In this document: piece after piece, positions 6,985 to 13,001 of the stretch
Layout of the letters: the number at the start of each line of letters is the position of its first letter
Numbering within the stretch: the first letter of the stretch is position 1
The notes under the pieces: generated by a model
What the model saw: only the letters and a program-made list of their open reading frames with translations
Told to the model about the DNA's origin: nothing
Database searches by the model: none
Source: a bacterium
Lineage (GTDB): Bacteria; Verrucomicrobiota; Verrucomicrobiae; Limisphaerales; J093
Length of the DNA: 13,515 nt
Direction: 5' to 3'
NCBI GenBank assembly: GCA_021839785.1
Contig: JAKCAB010000495.1
Coordinates: forward strand, 1 to 13,515
Made by a program: the position numbers and the translations under genes

Positions 6985-8278
6985 CGCGCATGTTGTCGGT
7001 CTCGACCACGGTGAGCACGTAGTCGCCTAGCGTCACCGAATCCCCAGCCTTTGGGAAGCCGCCTAATCGTTGCGTCAGGAAACCGCTGGTGGTGGCCACG
7101 TCCTCGGCGGGAATCGGTTCGCCCACCAGCTCCGCCAGTTCGTGCAACGGAAACAAGCCGTCCACGTCCCAAACGTTTTCCGCGATTCGCACGATCAGCG
7201 GCTTCTCCTGATCGAACTCGTCCTGAATCTGGCCGACCAGTTCCTCGAGGATGTTCTCCAGCGTCACCATGCCCACGGTGCTGCCGTACTCGTCCACCAC
7301 GATCGCCAGGTGCAACCGGCGTTTGAGGAACAACCGCAGCAAGCGCTCCAGCCGCGCCGTCTCCGGCACGTAGATGATCTTGCGCGCCGCGGGCAACAGG
7401 TCGGCCCCGGACCGCGCCTTGAATCGCATCGCATACAAATCCTTGATGTGAACCACGCCCAGCGTTTTGTCCACGTCGCCGCGTTCGCACACCGGGAAAC
7501 GCGAGTAACGGCTCTTCTCCGCCACGTCCAGGCACTCTGCCAAACTCGCCTCCGTGCTCAGGACGGCAATTTCATGCCGCGGCCGCATCACCTCGCGCGC
7601 CACGCGCTGGCGCAGGTCGAACGCGTTCAAAACCAGGCGCCGCCCGAAGCTCGTTTCGCCTCCATGCCGCGCGCCACCGGCCACCAGCAACCGCAACTCT
7701 TCCTCCGAATGCCCCAGCTCCGACTCGCTCACCGGCTTGAGCCCCAGCCGCGCCAGGATCCACAGCGACGCCTGGTTCAAGAGCCAGATGAACGGATAAC
7801 TCAACCGGTGGAACCACGACAGCGGCTGGGCCACCACCAGCGCGACCGGCAACGGCCGTTGGATCGCCAGCCACTTGGGCGCCTGTTCCCCGGCGGTGAT
7901 GTGCAGAAACGTGATCGAGACGAAACCCACCACCACGGCGATGCTTTCCCGGAGGTGCTCCGCGCCTTCGCCGCCCAGGCCAATCCACGGCCAGACCGGC
8001 CGCAACAGCGCGCTGAAAATCGGTTCGCCCACCCACCCCAGCGCCAGGCTCGCCAGCGTGATGCCCAGTTGGCAGGCGCTGAGCGAGGCGTCGAGATTGC
8101 GGATCACCCGCCGCGTCACGCCGGCCAGTCGCTGACCTTTGCGGATCAACTCGTCGAGCTGCGTGTCGCGGATTTTGACCAGCGCAAACTCGGCCGCCAC
8201 GAAGAAGCCGTTGAGGAACACCAGCACCAGCACCGCCAGCACCTTCAACAACAACGCCCACGCGAGATTCCAGTTCAC
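6935..8278 (-). CDS. CNNM/CorC-type DUF21-CBS-CorC_HlyC membrane protein (third in operon)
   Basis: This 447-residue inner-membrane protein belongs to the hemolysin C/CorC (CNNM) family, whose members are linked to magnesium and cobalt transport or resistance. The DUF21 transmembrane domain covers about 1-195, starting with LNGFFVAAEFALVKIRDTQL. Two CBS repeats follow (about 215-345); the first begins REVMRPRHEIAVL and the second contains LAIVVDEYGSTVGMVTLENILEEL. The CorC_HlyC domain covers about 355-440, with VWDVDGLFPLHEL and TTSGFLTQRLGGFPKAGD. The start is GTG in a GTGA overlap with the upstream stop codon, and a GGAGGT Shine-Dalgarno sits six bases upstream (8285-8290). Its 3' end overlaps the convergent carotenoid gene by 50 bases. 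The transported ion cannot be told from sequence. Confidence 0.93.
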   Translation of the reverse strand: MNWNLAWALLLKVLAVLVLVFLNGFFVAAEFALVKIRDTQLDELIRKGQRLAGVTRRVIRNLDASLSACQLGITLASLALGWVGEPIFSALLRPVWPWIGLGGEGAEHLRESIAVVVGFVSITFLHITAGEQAPKWLAIQRPLPVALVVAQPLSWFHRLSYPFIWLLNQASLWILARLGLKPVSESELGHSEEELRLLVAGGARHGGETSFGRRLVLNAFDLRQRVAREVMRPRHEIAVLSTEASLAECLDVAEKSRYSRFPVCERGDVDKTLGVVHIKDLYAMRFKARSGADLLPAARKIIYVPETARLERLLRLFLKRRLHLAIVVDEYGSTVGMVTLENILEELVGQIQDEFDQEKPLIVRIAENVWDVDGLFPLHELAELVGEPIPAEDVATTSGFLTQRLGGFPKAGDSVTLGDYVLTVVETDNMRVTRLKLARRAASAKTP

Positions 8279-9258
8279 CGCACCACCTCCCCGAAGATGA
8301 AGCGGAGGATGTCGGTGAGCGTCACGATGCCGACCTCGCGCCGCTGTTCATCGAGCACCACGGCCAGGCGCTGGCCGCTCCGTTGGAGCCGCTGCAGCGC
8401 GGCCTCCAGCGTGACCTCGTGCTCGAAAAAGGCCGCCGGTTGCAGCACGCGCTCGACTGGCTCTGAACCGTCGAGGGTCGCGTCGTAAAGCGAGTGGTGC
8501 AACGTCACCAGCCCCACGATGCGCGAGCCGTTGCTGGCTCGCACCGGCAGGCGATCCCGCCCTGTTTCGCGACACAGCCGGAAAAACTCCCGGACCGGCG
8601 CGTCCGCCGGCACGCTGGTGACGCGGGCCAGCGGCACCATCACGGCGCCCACGGTCAGCGTTTGGAGATCGAGCACGCGGTTCACCATCGCGAGTTCATC
8701 GTTGGTCAGCGCCTGCGCCGATTCCTGCATGACCAGGCGCAATTCCTCGCGCGTGCCGAAGAGCCGGCCGGTGAAGCGCCTTCCGCCGGTGGCCCAAAGC
8801 AGCGTGCCGGCGAGCCAGGACACCGGCGCCACCAGCGGCCGAAGCATGAGGTGAATCAGCCGGAACGGCCGGGCGAGCGCCAGGCACAGCCGGTTGGGGA
8901 ACTGCTGAAACAGCATCTTGGGCAGCAGGTCCGCGAACGCGTAAATCAAGAACGCCACAGCCACGAGGACCGCCAGCAACACCCAGCGGCTGGCCCGCAG
9001 CCATTCGTGCAACAGGTAAAGCGTCGTGCCCATCAGGGCAAAGGTGGTCAGCGTGTTGCCCACCAGGATCGTCCACAGGAATTCTTCCGGAGCTTCCAGC
9101 AACCCGTGCAGAGCGCGCGCCGCGGCGTGGCCTTGACGCATCAGGTTTCGCACGCGCAAGCGGTTCACCAGCGGCAAACCCGCCTCGATGCCGGAGAACA
9201 AAAAGGAAGCCGCCAGCGAAATCGCGATCACCAAGGCCAGGCCAACCCACGTGCTCAC
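8275..9258 (-). CDS. CNNM/CorC-type DUF21-CBS protein lacking the CorC_HlyC domain (second in operon)
   Basis: This 327-residue protein is a paralogue of its neighbours. The DUF21 membrane domain covers about 1-175 and includes SFLFSGIEAGLPLVNRLRVRN (the FFAxEtA helix equivalent), LVGNTLTTFALMGT and YAFADLLPKMLFQQFPN. A CBS pair follows (about 195-325), with GAVMVPLARVTSVP and LAVVLDEQRREVGIVTLTDIL. The protein ends 8 residues after the second CBS, so the usual CorC_HlyC domain is absent. The gene is otherwise intact, which points to a naturally short form. GTG start and the upstream gene's TGA overlap as GTGA, with an AAGGAGGT Shine-Dalgarno at 9262-9269. It may form a hetero-complex with the neighbouring full-length proteins (inference). 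Confidence 0.92.
   Translation of the reverse strand: MSTWVGLALVIAISLAASFLFSGIEAGLPLVNRLRVRNLMRQGHAAARALHGLLEAPEEFLWTILVGNTLTTFALMGTTLYLLHEWLRASRWVLLAVLVAVAFLIYAFADLLPKMLFQQFPNRLCLALARPFRLIHLMLRPLVAPVSWLAGTLLWATGGRRFTGRLFGTREELRLVMQESAQALTNDELAMVNRVLDLQTLTVGAVMVPLARVTSVPADAPVREFFRLCRETGRDRLPVRASNGSRIVGLVTLHHSLYDATLDGSEPVERVLQPAAFFEHEVTLEAALQRLQRSGQRLAVVLDEQRREVGIVTLTDILRFIFGEVVR
8285..8290 (-). promoter_or_regulatory. Shine-Dalgarno of the third CNNM gene
   Basis: GGAGGT on the minus strand lies six bases before the GTG at 8276-8278 and decides that start. It lies inside the 3' end of the preceding gene, as expected for coupled translation. Confidence 0.75.
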
Positions 9259-10505
9259 GCGACCTCCTTCGGCTTGCGCGCCTCAACCGTAACCGCCAAC
9301 TCGCGCACGCGCCGCTCGTCGGCCTTGGTCACCGTCAGCCGCAGGCCGCGGAACGTCACCCACTCCCCCACCGCCGGCACCACGCCCGCCTGCGTCAACA
9401 CCAGGCCGCCCATCGTGTCCACCTCCGTCACCGTGCCCAGCGCGGGGTATTCGCGACGAAAATCCTCGATCCGCAAATTGCCGCTGACTCGCCACTGGCC
9501 TTCACCCACCTTTTTCATGACGAAGCCTTCCGCTTCGCCTTCCGCGCGGATGCGGCCGACCATCGAGCCCAGGATGTCCTCGATCGTCACCACCCCCGCG
9601 GTGGTGCCGAACTCATCGAGCACGATCGCCAGGCCGCGTTTCTGGCGTTGCAAGCTTTTGAGCAACTTGAGCAGGTCCATCGTTTCCGGCACGAACGAAG
9701 GAAACTCGATCGCATCGGCCAGATCGCCGTCCGGGTCGAGCAGCAGCTTGCGCGTGTTGAGCACGCCGACGATCGTGTCCGGCGACTCGTCGTAAAGCGG
9801 CAACCGCCGGTGCCGCACCCGCCGCGCCGCGGCTACCATTTCCTCCACCGGCAAATCGTCCGGCAACGCAGCCATCTCGGCGCGCGGGCGCATCACGTCC
9901 TTGGCCAGGCGGCGATCGAGCGTGATGATTTGCAAGATGATTTCCTTTTCGGCCTGCCGGAGCGTGCCTTGCTGAAACGCCAATTCCAGCAACTCGGCAT
10001 ACTCCTCCTCGCTCGTGCCGGCCGCGGGTCGGGCATCGGCCGGCACCACGCGCCGCAAGACGAGGCCGTTCAACCGCTGCGCGGAACGGCGCAACGGCAA
10101 CGTCAGCGCTTCCAGGAACCGCATCGGCCGCGCCACGCGCAGCGCCCAAAACTCGGGCGCGCGCACGGCCAGCGTCTTGGGCACGACTTCGCCGCCGAAG
10201 AGGATCAACACCAGCGCGCCCGGCAACGTCAGCCAGCTCCAGCCGTGCTGTGCGACAAGCCAGAAGGCGACCACCATCAAGCCCGCGTTGGCGAGCGTGT
10301 TGCCAAGGACGATGGTGGCCAGCAGGTCCTGGGGCGCCGCCAGCAACCGCGCCACCCGACCGCCCCCCGCCGGCACGCGCTCCGCGAGCTGGCGCACCTG
10401 CCATTTTCGCAGCGTGAACAACGCGGTCTCCGCCAGCGCGAAGAAGCAACTCGCCCCCGCGCAGGCGGCCGCCACGCACGCCACAATGAGAGGCCGGGCC
10501 ATCAT
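9255..10505 (-). CDS. CNNM/CorC-type DUF21-CBS-CorC_HlyC membrane protein (first in operon)
   Basis: This 416-residue protein is the promoter-proximal member of the three-gene set. The DUF21 transmembrane domain covers about 1-175, with SCFFALAETALFTLRKWQVR, IVLGNTLANAGL and LFGGEVVPKTLAVR. CBS repeats (about 195-320) contain KDVMRPRAEMAAL and LAIVLDEFGTTAGVVTIEDILGSMVG. The CorC_HlyC domain (about 330-408) contains WRVSGNLRIEDF and VDTMGGLVLTQAGVVPAVGE. I chose ATG at 10503-10505 because the hydrophobic first helix begins at once. A second ATG follows immediately, and a TTG at 10542-10544 would add 13 residues. Neither start has a clear Shine-Dalgarno, unlike the two downstream genes. It probably acts in ion transport or resistance at the inner membrane. 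Confidence 0.92.
   Translation of the reverse strand: MMARPLIVACVAAACAGASCFFALAETALFTLRKWQVRQLAERVPAGGGRVARLLAAPQDLLATIVLGNTLANAGLMVVAFWLVAQHGWSWLTLPGALVLILFGGEVVPKTLAVRAPEFWALRVARPMRFLEALTLPLRRSAQRLNGLVLRRVVPADARPAAGTSEEEYAELLELAFQQGTLRQAEKEIILQIITLDRRLAKDVMRPRAEMAALPDDLPVEEMVAAARRVRHRRLPLYDESPDTIVGVLNTRKLLLDPDGDLADAIEFPSFVPETMDLLKLLKSLQRQKRGLAIVLDEFGTTAGVVTIEDILGSMVGRIRAEGEAEGFVMKKVGEGQWRVSGNLRIEDFRREYPALGTVTEVDTMGGLVLTQAGVVPAVGEWVTFRGLRLTVTKADERRVRELAVTVEARKPKEVA
9262..9269 (-). promoter_or_regulatory. Shine-Dalgarno of the second CNNM gene
   Basis: AAGGAGGT on the minus strand, three bases before the GTG at 9256-9258, decides the start. It sits within the last codons of the upstream gene, consistent with translational coupling. 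Confidence 0.78.
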
Positions 10506-10639
10506 TACGTCCGAATGATGCCCGCGGCCGGCGGGCGAAGGCAAGGAAGCGTCGCTTCATGCCCCGGCGGTTCTGCGAACGCGCCCCTGCCAGCGCCTTC
10601 GCCTTGCAGCGAGGCATGAATTGAGAAACACTCCCGGAT

Positions 10640-10900
10640 ATGAACATCGGTTGGATTTACAAGGACGGCGAGGTGATTGGACTTCCGTCGCTTACGGCCG
10701 TCATCCAGAAGGAAGGAGCTTGGTTCGTTTCCACCTGCCCGGAACTGGGTGTCGCCAGCCAGGGCAAGACCCGCAAGGAAGCCCATGCGATGCTGGCCGA
10801 GGCTGTGGAACTCTGGCTGGACGCCGCCAGCGCCAAGGAAATCAAGCGCCGGCTGAAGCTGGGCGGCACCGTACAGCCGCTCCAACTGGCCCATGCCTAA
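10640..10900 (+). CDS. hicB: HicB-family antitoxin (first HicBA unit)
   Basis: This 86-residue HicB-like antitoxin would normally bind and neutralise the HicA mRNA interferase and repress its own operon. The partial RNase-H-like fold shows the typical pattern: LTAVIQKEGAWFVSTCPELG (18-37), then VASQGKTRKEAHAMLAEAVELWL (38-60), corresponding to the SCPELPGCxSQGxTxEEAxxNIxEAI consensus. A C-terminal extension (61-86) may bind DNA or the toxin, but no clear ribbon-helix-helix or HTH was seen. The ATG is used with no Shine-Dalgarno. The stop overlaps the hicA start by 8 bases. The toxin partner is frameshifted, so this antitoxin may now be an orphan or may silence other HicA copies. Confidence 0.85.
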   Translation: MNIGWIYKDGEVIGLPSLTAVIQKEGAWFVSTCPELGVASQGKTRKEAHAMLAEAVELWLDAASAKEIKRRLKLGGTVQPLQLAHA

Positions 10901-11115
10901 ACTCCGGCCGCTGTCCGCCACCGAGGTGGGCCGGCTTCTGCGCGCGCGGCTTCGGGTTCGTGCATCAGCGAGGCAGCCATCTCATTTACCGGCGGCAGTT
11001 GGCCGGCGGCGACACCGCCACCGTGCCTGTACCCAACCGGCGCGAAATTCCAGTCGGCACGCTCAAATCCATCATCAACTTGAGCGGGTTGGACGAAGCC
11101 CTGTTCCAAAAATGA
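10893..11115 (+). pseudogene. hicA: HicA toxin, frameshifted (first HicBA unit)
   Basis: The HicA-family (YcfA-like) mRNA interferase is split over two frames. From ATG 10893 the frame gives MPKLRPLSATEVGRLL. The rest of the protein continues in another frame: GFGFVHQRGSHLIYRR, then VPVPNRREIPVGTLKSI, then INLSGLDEALFQK, ending at the TGA at 11113-11115. The catalytic-type His in RGSH is kept. Matching the spacing to the intact HicA downstream (19 residues before GF) requires two extra bases. The break sits in the alternating CG run at 10940-10948, so loss of one dinucleotide explains it. Slippage, true decay or an assembly error are all possible. The stop overlaps the next gene's ATG (ATGA at 11112-11115). 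Confidence 0.82.
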
Positions 11116-11282
11116 GCGCCGCAGCCTGCTCCTCCGACGTCTTCCTCAGCCACAGCGCGAAGGACAAGGCGGTGGGCGGCCGCTGGCGGAGCCGTTGCGG
11201 GTGGACGGGCTAAAGGTGGGGTGTCCTGCGGGCTTCGGTTTTCGGACTTCGGACCTTCCCCTCCCCTGCGGCTCGACGACGC
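11112..11282 (+). pseudogene. TIR-domain protein remnant 1
   Basis: From ATG 11112 the sequence encodes a TIR N-terminus (DVFLSHSAKDKAV), then loses frame by a missing T at about 11174 and stops at 11211-11213 after 33 residues. In another frame it continues with RPLAEPLRVDGLKVG to 11221. The middle of the TIR domain is gone. It is replaced by about 40 bases that contain repeated TTCGGA-like words (11231-11256), after which a 21-base piece from the TIR 3' part reappears (11262-11282, equal to 12513-12533 in remnant 2). No functional TIR product is expected. The start is coupled to the HicA stop, showing the ancestral gene was the third gene of a hicB-hicA-TIR operon. Confidence 0.8.
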
Positions 11283-11345
11283 AGGCACCGGAGAACAAGG
11301 CAAACCAACTTCCATTTCCGCTCCAGCCCGTGATACCTTCCAGCC

Positions 11346-11558
11346 ATGAACGAGATCATCTTTGAAATCCATGAGGACGAAACTGAGGGCGGTTTCGTCG
11401 CGCGCGCGCTCGGACATTCCATCGTCACTCAAGCGGACACCTGGGAAGATTTGCGGGCCAACGTCCGCGATGCCGTCCGCTGCCACTTCGAAGAAGGCCA
11501 AGCGCCGCGCGTGATCCGGCTCCATCGGGTGTTCGACGAAGTGCTGGCCGTGGCATGA
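11346..11558 (+). CDS. HicB-like small protein, orphan antitoxin candidate
   Basis: This 70-residue protein of a short HicB-like family is often misannotated in databases as a 2-oxoisovalerate dehydrogenase subunit. It begins EIIFEIHEDETEGGFVARALG (3-23), the HicB-type strand-turn-strand, followed by SIVTQADTWEDLRANVRDAVRCHF (24-47), the helix that follows in HicB folds. The C-terminal end APRVIRLHRVFDEVLAVA is typical of this family. Relatives are usually followed by a HicA-type toxin, but here the next gene is the GxxExxY protein and no HicA is present. It has no clear Shine-Dalgarno sequence. Function as an antitoxin or DNA-binding regulator is inferred from the family. Confidence 0.78.
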   Translation: MNEIIFEIHEDETEGGFVARALGHSIVTQADTWEDLRANVRDAVRCHFEEGQAPRVIRLHRVFDEVLAVA

Positions 11559-11563
11559 AGCAC

Positions 11564-11590
11564 ATCCAGTGAATCCTGTTCATCCTGTCA
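11564..11590 (+). repeat. 9-base-period ATCCTGT repeat, left flank of GxxExxY gene
   Basis: Three tandem 9-base units, ATCCAGTGA, ATCCTGTTC and ATCCTGTCA, end four bases before the GxxExxY start codon. The same units in reverse orientation lie right after the gene's stop codon. Confidence 0.85.
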
Positions 11591-11594
11591 CAGC

Positions 11595-11987
11595 ATGGAA
11601 CACCAAAAACTGACCGAAACCATCATCGGGTACGCGATGAAAGTCCACTCGGCCCTCGGCCCCGGCTTCTTGGAATCCGTCTATCAAAACGCGCTGGCGC
11701 ACGAATTGCGCAAAGCCGGCCTGCGCGTCGAATGTGAAAGGCCCATCGAGGTGCGGTACGACGGGGTTGTCGTGGGGAATTTCTCGGCGGACATGCTGGT
11801 GGAGGGCTGCATCCTGATTGAGAACAAGGCGGTGCAGGCGCTGGCGCCCGCGCATGAGGTGCAACTGGTCAACTACCTGACGGCGACAGGCATCGACCTC
11901 GGGCTGCTGCTGAATTTCGGTGCGGACAAGCTGCAATTCAAACGCAAGTACCGCACCTACAGGCCAAAACAGGAAACGGAAGACTGA
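11595..11987 (+). CDS. GxxExxY protein, PD-(D/E)xK nuclease-like
   Basis: This 130-residue protein has the family-naming motif at G24-F-L-E27-S-V-Y30. A PD-(D/E)xK-like core is visible: Asp66 in GNFSADML, E76-x-K78 in LIENKA, and a conserved Gln90 in HEVQLVNYL. The motif layout predicts a nuclease-type fold, but the family's role is not established and no activity should be assumed. The length is normal for the family (about 125). ATG at 11595 gives the standard N-terminus (LTETIIGYAMKVHSALGPG). The gene is bracketed by inverted 9-base-period repeats; the right-hand copy starts within the stop codon. This suggests that gene plus repeats form one transferable or RNA-structured unit (inference). 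Confidence 0.92.
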   Translation: MEHQKLTETIIGYAMKVHSALGPGFLESVYQNALAHELRKAGLRVECERPIEVRYDGVVVGNFSADMLVEGCILIENKAVQALAPAHEVQLVNYLTATGIDLGLLLNFGADKLQFKRKYRTYRPKQETED

Positions 11988-12012
11988 CAGGATGGACCGG
12001 ATTCACAGGATT
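11986..12012 (-). repeat. 9-base-period ATCCTGT repeat, right flank, inverted
   Basis: The three units GACAGGATG, GACCGGATT and CACAGGATT are the complement-strand form of the left flank. The first unit overlaps the TGA stop of the GxxExxY gene (11985-11987). Together with 11564-11590 they form an imperfect inverted repeat around the gene. Confidence 0.85.
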
Positions 12013-12051
12013 CTTCGGGAATACCACCAAGCCAAGATGAACTCATGCTTC

Positions 12052-12078
12052 ATCCTGTCTATCCTGTTAATCCTGTCC
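12052..12078 (+). repeat. Third 9-base-period ATCCTGT repeat
   Basis: The three units ATCCTGTCT, ATCCTGTTA and ATCCTGTCC lie in the same orientation as the left flank. With the inverted copy at 11986-12012 they could fold into a stem around a 39-base loop. They end 12 bases before the TIR remnant. Confidence 0.82.
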
Positions 12079-12212
12079 TAGAAAAGCGCCGTGAACGACC
12101 CTGCCTTCGAATACGACGTCTTCCTGAGCCACAGCAGCAAGGACAAGGCGGTGGGCGGCCGCTGGCGGAGCCGTTGCGGGTGGACGGGCTGAAGGTGGGG
12201 CTCGATGAATGG

Positions 12213-12321
12213 GAATTCCCTGTGGCGGCCGCTCGTGAGAGCGCCGCTGCTCTCTCTTCCGACCAGGCTACTTCCCAAAAGGTCAGCGGCGCTTCTCACG
12301 AGACGCCGCCACGCTGAACGG
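12213..12321. mobile_element. Palindromic insertion element within TIR remnant 2
   Basis: Alignment to the intact TIR gene shows 109 bases here in place of 33. The insert is a near-perfect inverted repeat: 12222-12249 pairs with 12284-12312 (about 28 bases each, a few mismatches) around a 34-base loop. It encodes nothing and has no transposase, so it is a non-autonomous palindromic element (REP/MITE class). A degenerate copy of its right arm seems present at about 12547-12587, ending in the same 11 bases CCACGCTGAAC (12309-12319 and 12577-12587). Confidence 0.72.
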
Positions 12322-12353
12322 ATCGAGGAAGGGCTGGAGCACTCGCGCGTGCT

Positions 12354-12402
12354 TTCCCTCGCCCATCGGATGGGAGAGGGTGCCCGAAGGGCGGGTGAGG
12401 AT
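12354..12402. repeat. REP-like palindromic insertion, in frame, within TIR remnant 2
   Basis: A 49-base segment replaces 7 bases of the intact TIR gene, a net gain of 42 bases, so the reading frame is preserved across it. It contains two small hairpins, CCCAT/ATGGG and GCCC/GGGC with a GAA loop, plus outer CCTC/GAGG complementarity. The sequence resembles GGGAGAGGGTGCCCGAAGGG-type repeats known in many proteobacteria and other phyla. Confidence 0.7.
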
Positions 12403-12605
12403 TGCCTGTCGGCCAATGCGTTCGGGTCGGACTGGGCGCAATTGGAGGCCGGCACGTGTGGGAGGCGCAACTTGCGCTTTCGCGACCCGCTGAACCGGGA
12501 GCGCCGCTTCATTCCCCTGCGGCTCGACGACGCCGCCAACTGCCGGAGGCGGTTCTCGGCAAGACGCGCATTGCCACCACGCTGAACTTGCGCCATAAGA
12601 ACTCC

Positions 12606-12803
12606 ATGCAATACCGAATTCGCCTAATTCAATCCGAGGAAGGCTGGGCGGTCAGTTGCCCCTCGCTGCCCGGCTGCCATTCCCAAGGCGCGACACGGGA
12701 AGAAGCCGTCGAGAACATCAAAGCCGCCATCCAGGAGTGGCTGAAAGTGGAGGCGGAGGAATCCGGGGTGTCGAAAGTGGAAGAAGACCTCGTCGCCATC
12801 TGA
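12606..12803 (+). CDS. hicB: HicB-family antitoxin (second HicBA unit)
   Basis: This 65-residue HicB antitoxin has a near-consensus core: EEGWAVSCPSLPGCHSQG (11-28), then ATREEAVENIKAAIQEWL (29-46). An acidic tail (47-65) contains no visible DNA-binding domain. By family it blocks HicA and may repress the operon. ATG 12606 starts the protein right at the first strand (MQYRIRLIQ). Three bases separate its stop from the hicA start, so the pair is certainly co-transcribed. The upstream region is degraded TIR and palindrome sequence, so the promoter would have to lie in that debris. Confidence 0.92.
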   Translation: MQYRIRLIQSEEGWAVSCPSLPGCHSQGATREEAVENIKAAIQEWLKVEAEESGVSKVEEDLVAI

Positions 12804-12806
12804 ATC

Positions 12807-13001
12807 ATGCCCAAGCTGCCCGGCATCAGCCAGGCCACTGCGGTGCGGGTGTTCTCGAAGATCGGGTTTCACATCGCCCACGAAGGCAAGCACACGGTCA
12901 TGTCCAACGGACGGGTGCGCTTGACCATCCCGCGCCACAACTCCATCAACCCCTTCACTATGGCTGCCATCGCCAAAGACGCCGGCCTGACGCCGGAGTA
13001 A
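12807..13001 (+). CDS. hicA: HicA-family toxin, C-terminally truncated by a stop codon
   Basis: This 64-residue HicA (YcfA-type) mRNA interferase has a double-stranded RNA-binding fold with an active-site His. MPKLPGISQATAVRVFSKIGF is the usual helix, and EGKH (26-29) holds the catalytic-type His29. RLTIPRHN (38-45) and INPFTMAAIAKDAGLTPE (47-64) complete the family pattern. The TAA at 12999-13001 is followed in frame by FRELM and a second stop at 13017-13019. Relatives commonly continue TPEQFRELM, so a CAA-to-TAA change has probably removed the last six residues. The core fold is intact, so activity may remain. The original stop would lie 6 bases before the TIR start. Confidence 0.9.
   Translation: MPKLPGISQATAVRVFSKIGFHIAHEGKHTVMSNGRVRLTIPRHNSINPFTMAAIAKDAGLTPE

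Larger units (their letters stand above)
12091..12536 (+). pseudogene. TIR-domain protein remnant 2, interrupted twice
   Basis: GTG at 12091 opens a TIR N-terminus (EYDVFLSHSSKDKAV), then a missing T at about 12153 shifts the frame, giving a stop at 12190-12192. The next segment in another frame reads RPLAEPLRVDGLKVGLDEWE. A palindromic insertion (12213-12321) replaces about 33 bases of the intact gene and shifts frame again. The sequence returns as IEEGLEHSRV, is interrupted in frame by a REP-like insertion (12354-12402), and resumes as CLSANAFGSDWAQLEAGTC, keeping the catalytic-type Glu. It then continues through the RFRDPLNRERRFIPLRLDD block to about 12536. The C-terminal part and any effector or sensor domain are missing. 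It is not functional as a TIR protein. Confidence 0.85.

Noticed and set aside
7070..9795. Long plus-strand frames opposite the CNNM genes
   Set aside because: They are rich in His, Gln and Arg, have no motifs, and mirror strongly conserved minus-strand genes.
10506..10639. Large hairpin between the CNNM operon and hicB
   Set aside because: The complementary words occur in an order that cannot nest into one stem, so no simple hairpin forms. The gap must hold two promoters, but I cannot place them.
10893..11213. HicA-TIR fusion protein in one frame
   Set aside because: The frame is open, but after residue 16 it is not HicA until the TIR N-terminus, which itself loses frame. It is a frameshift by-product.
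11564..12078. CRISPR array
   Set aside because: The repeats are 9-base units without unique spacers of regular length, and no cas genes are present.
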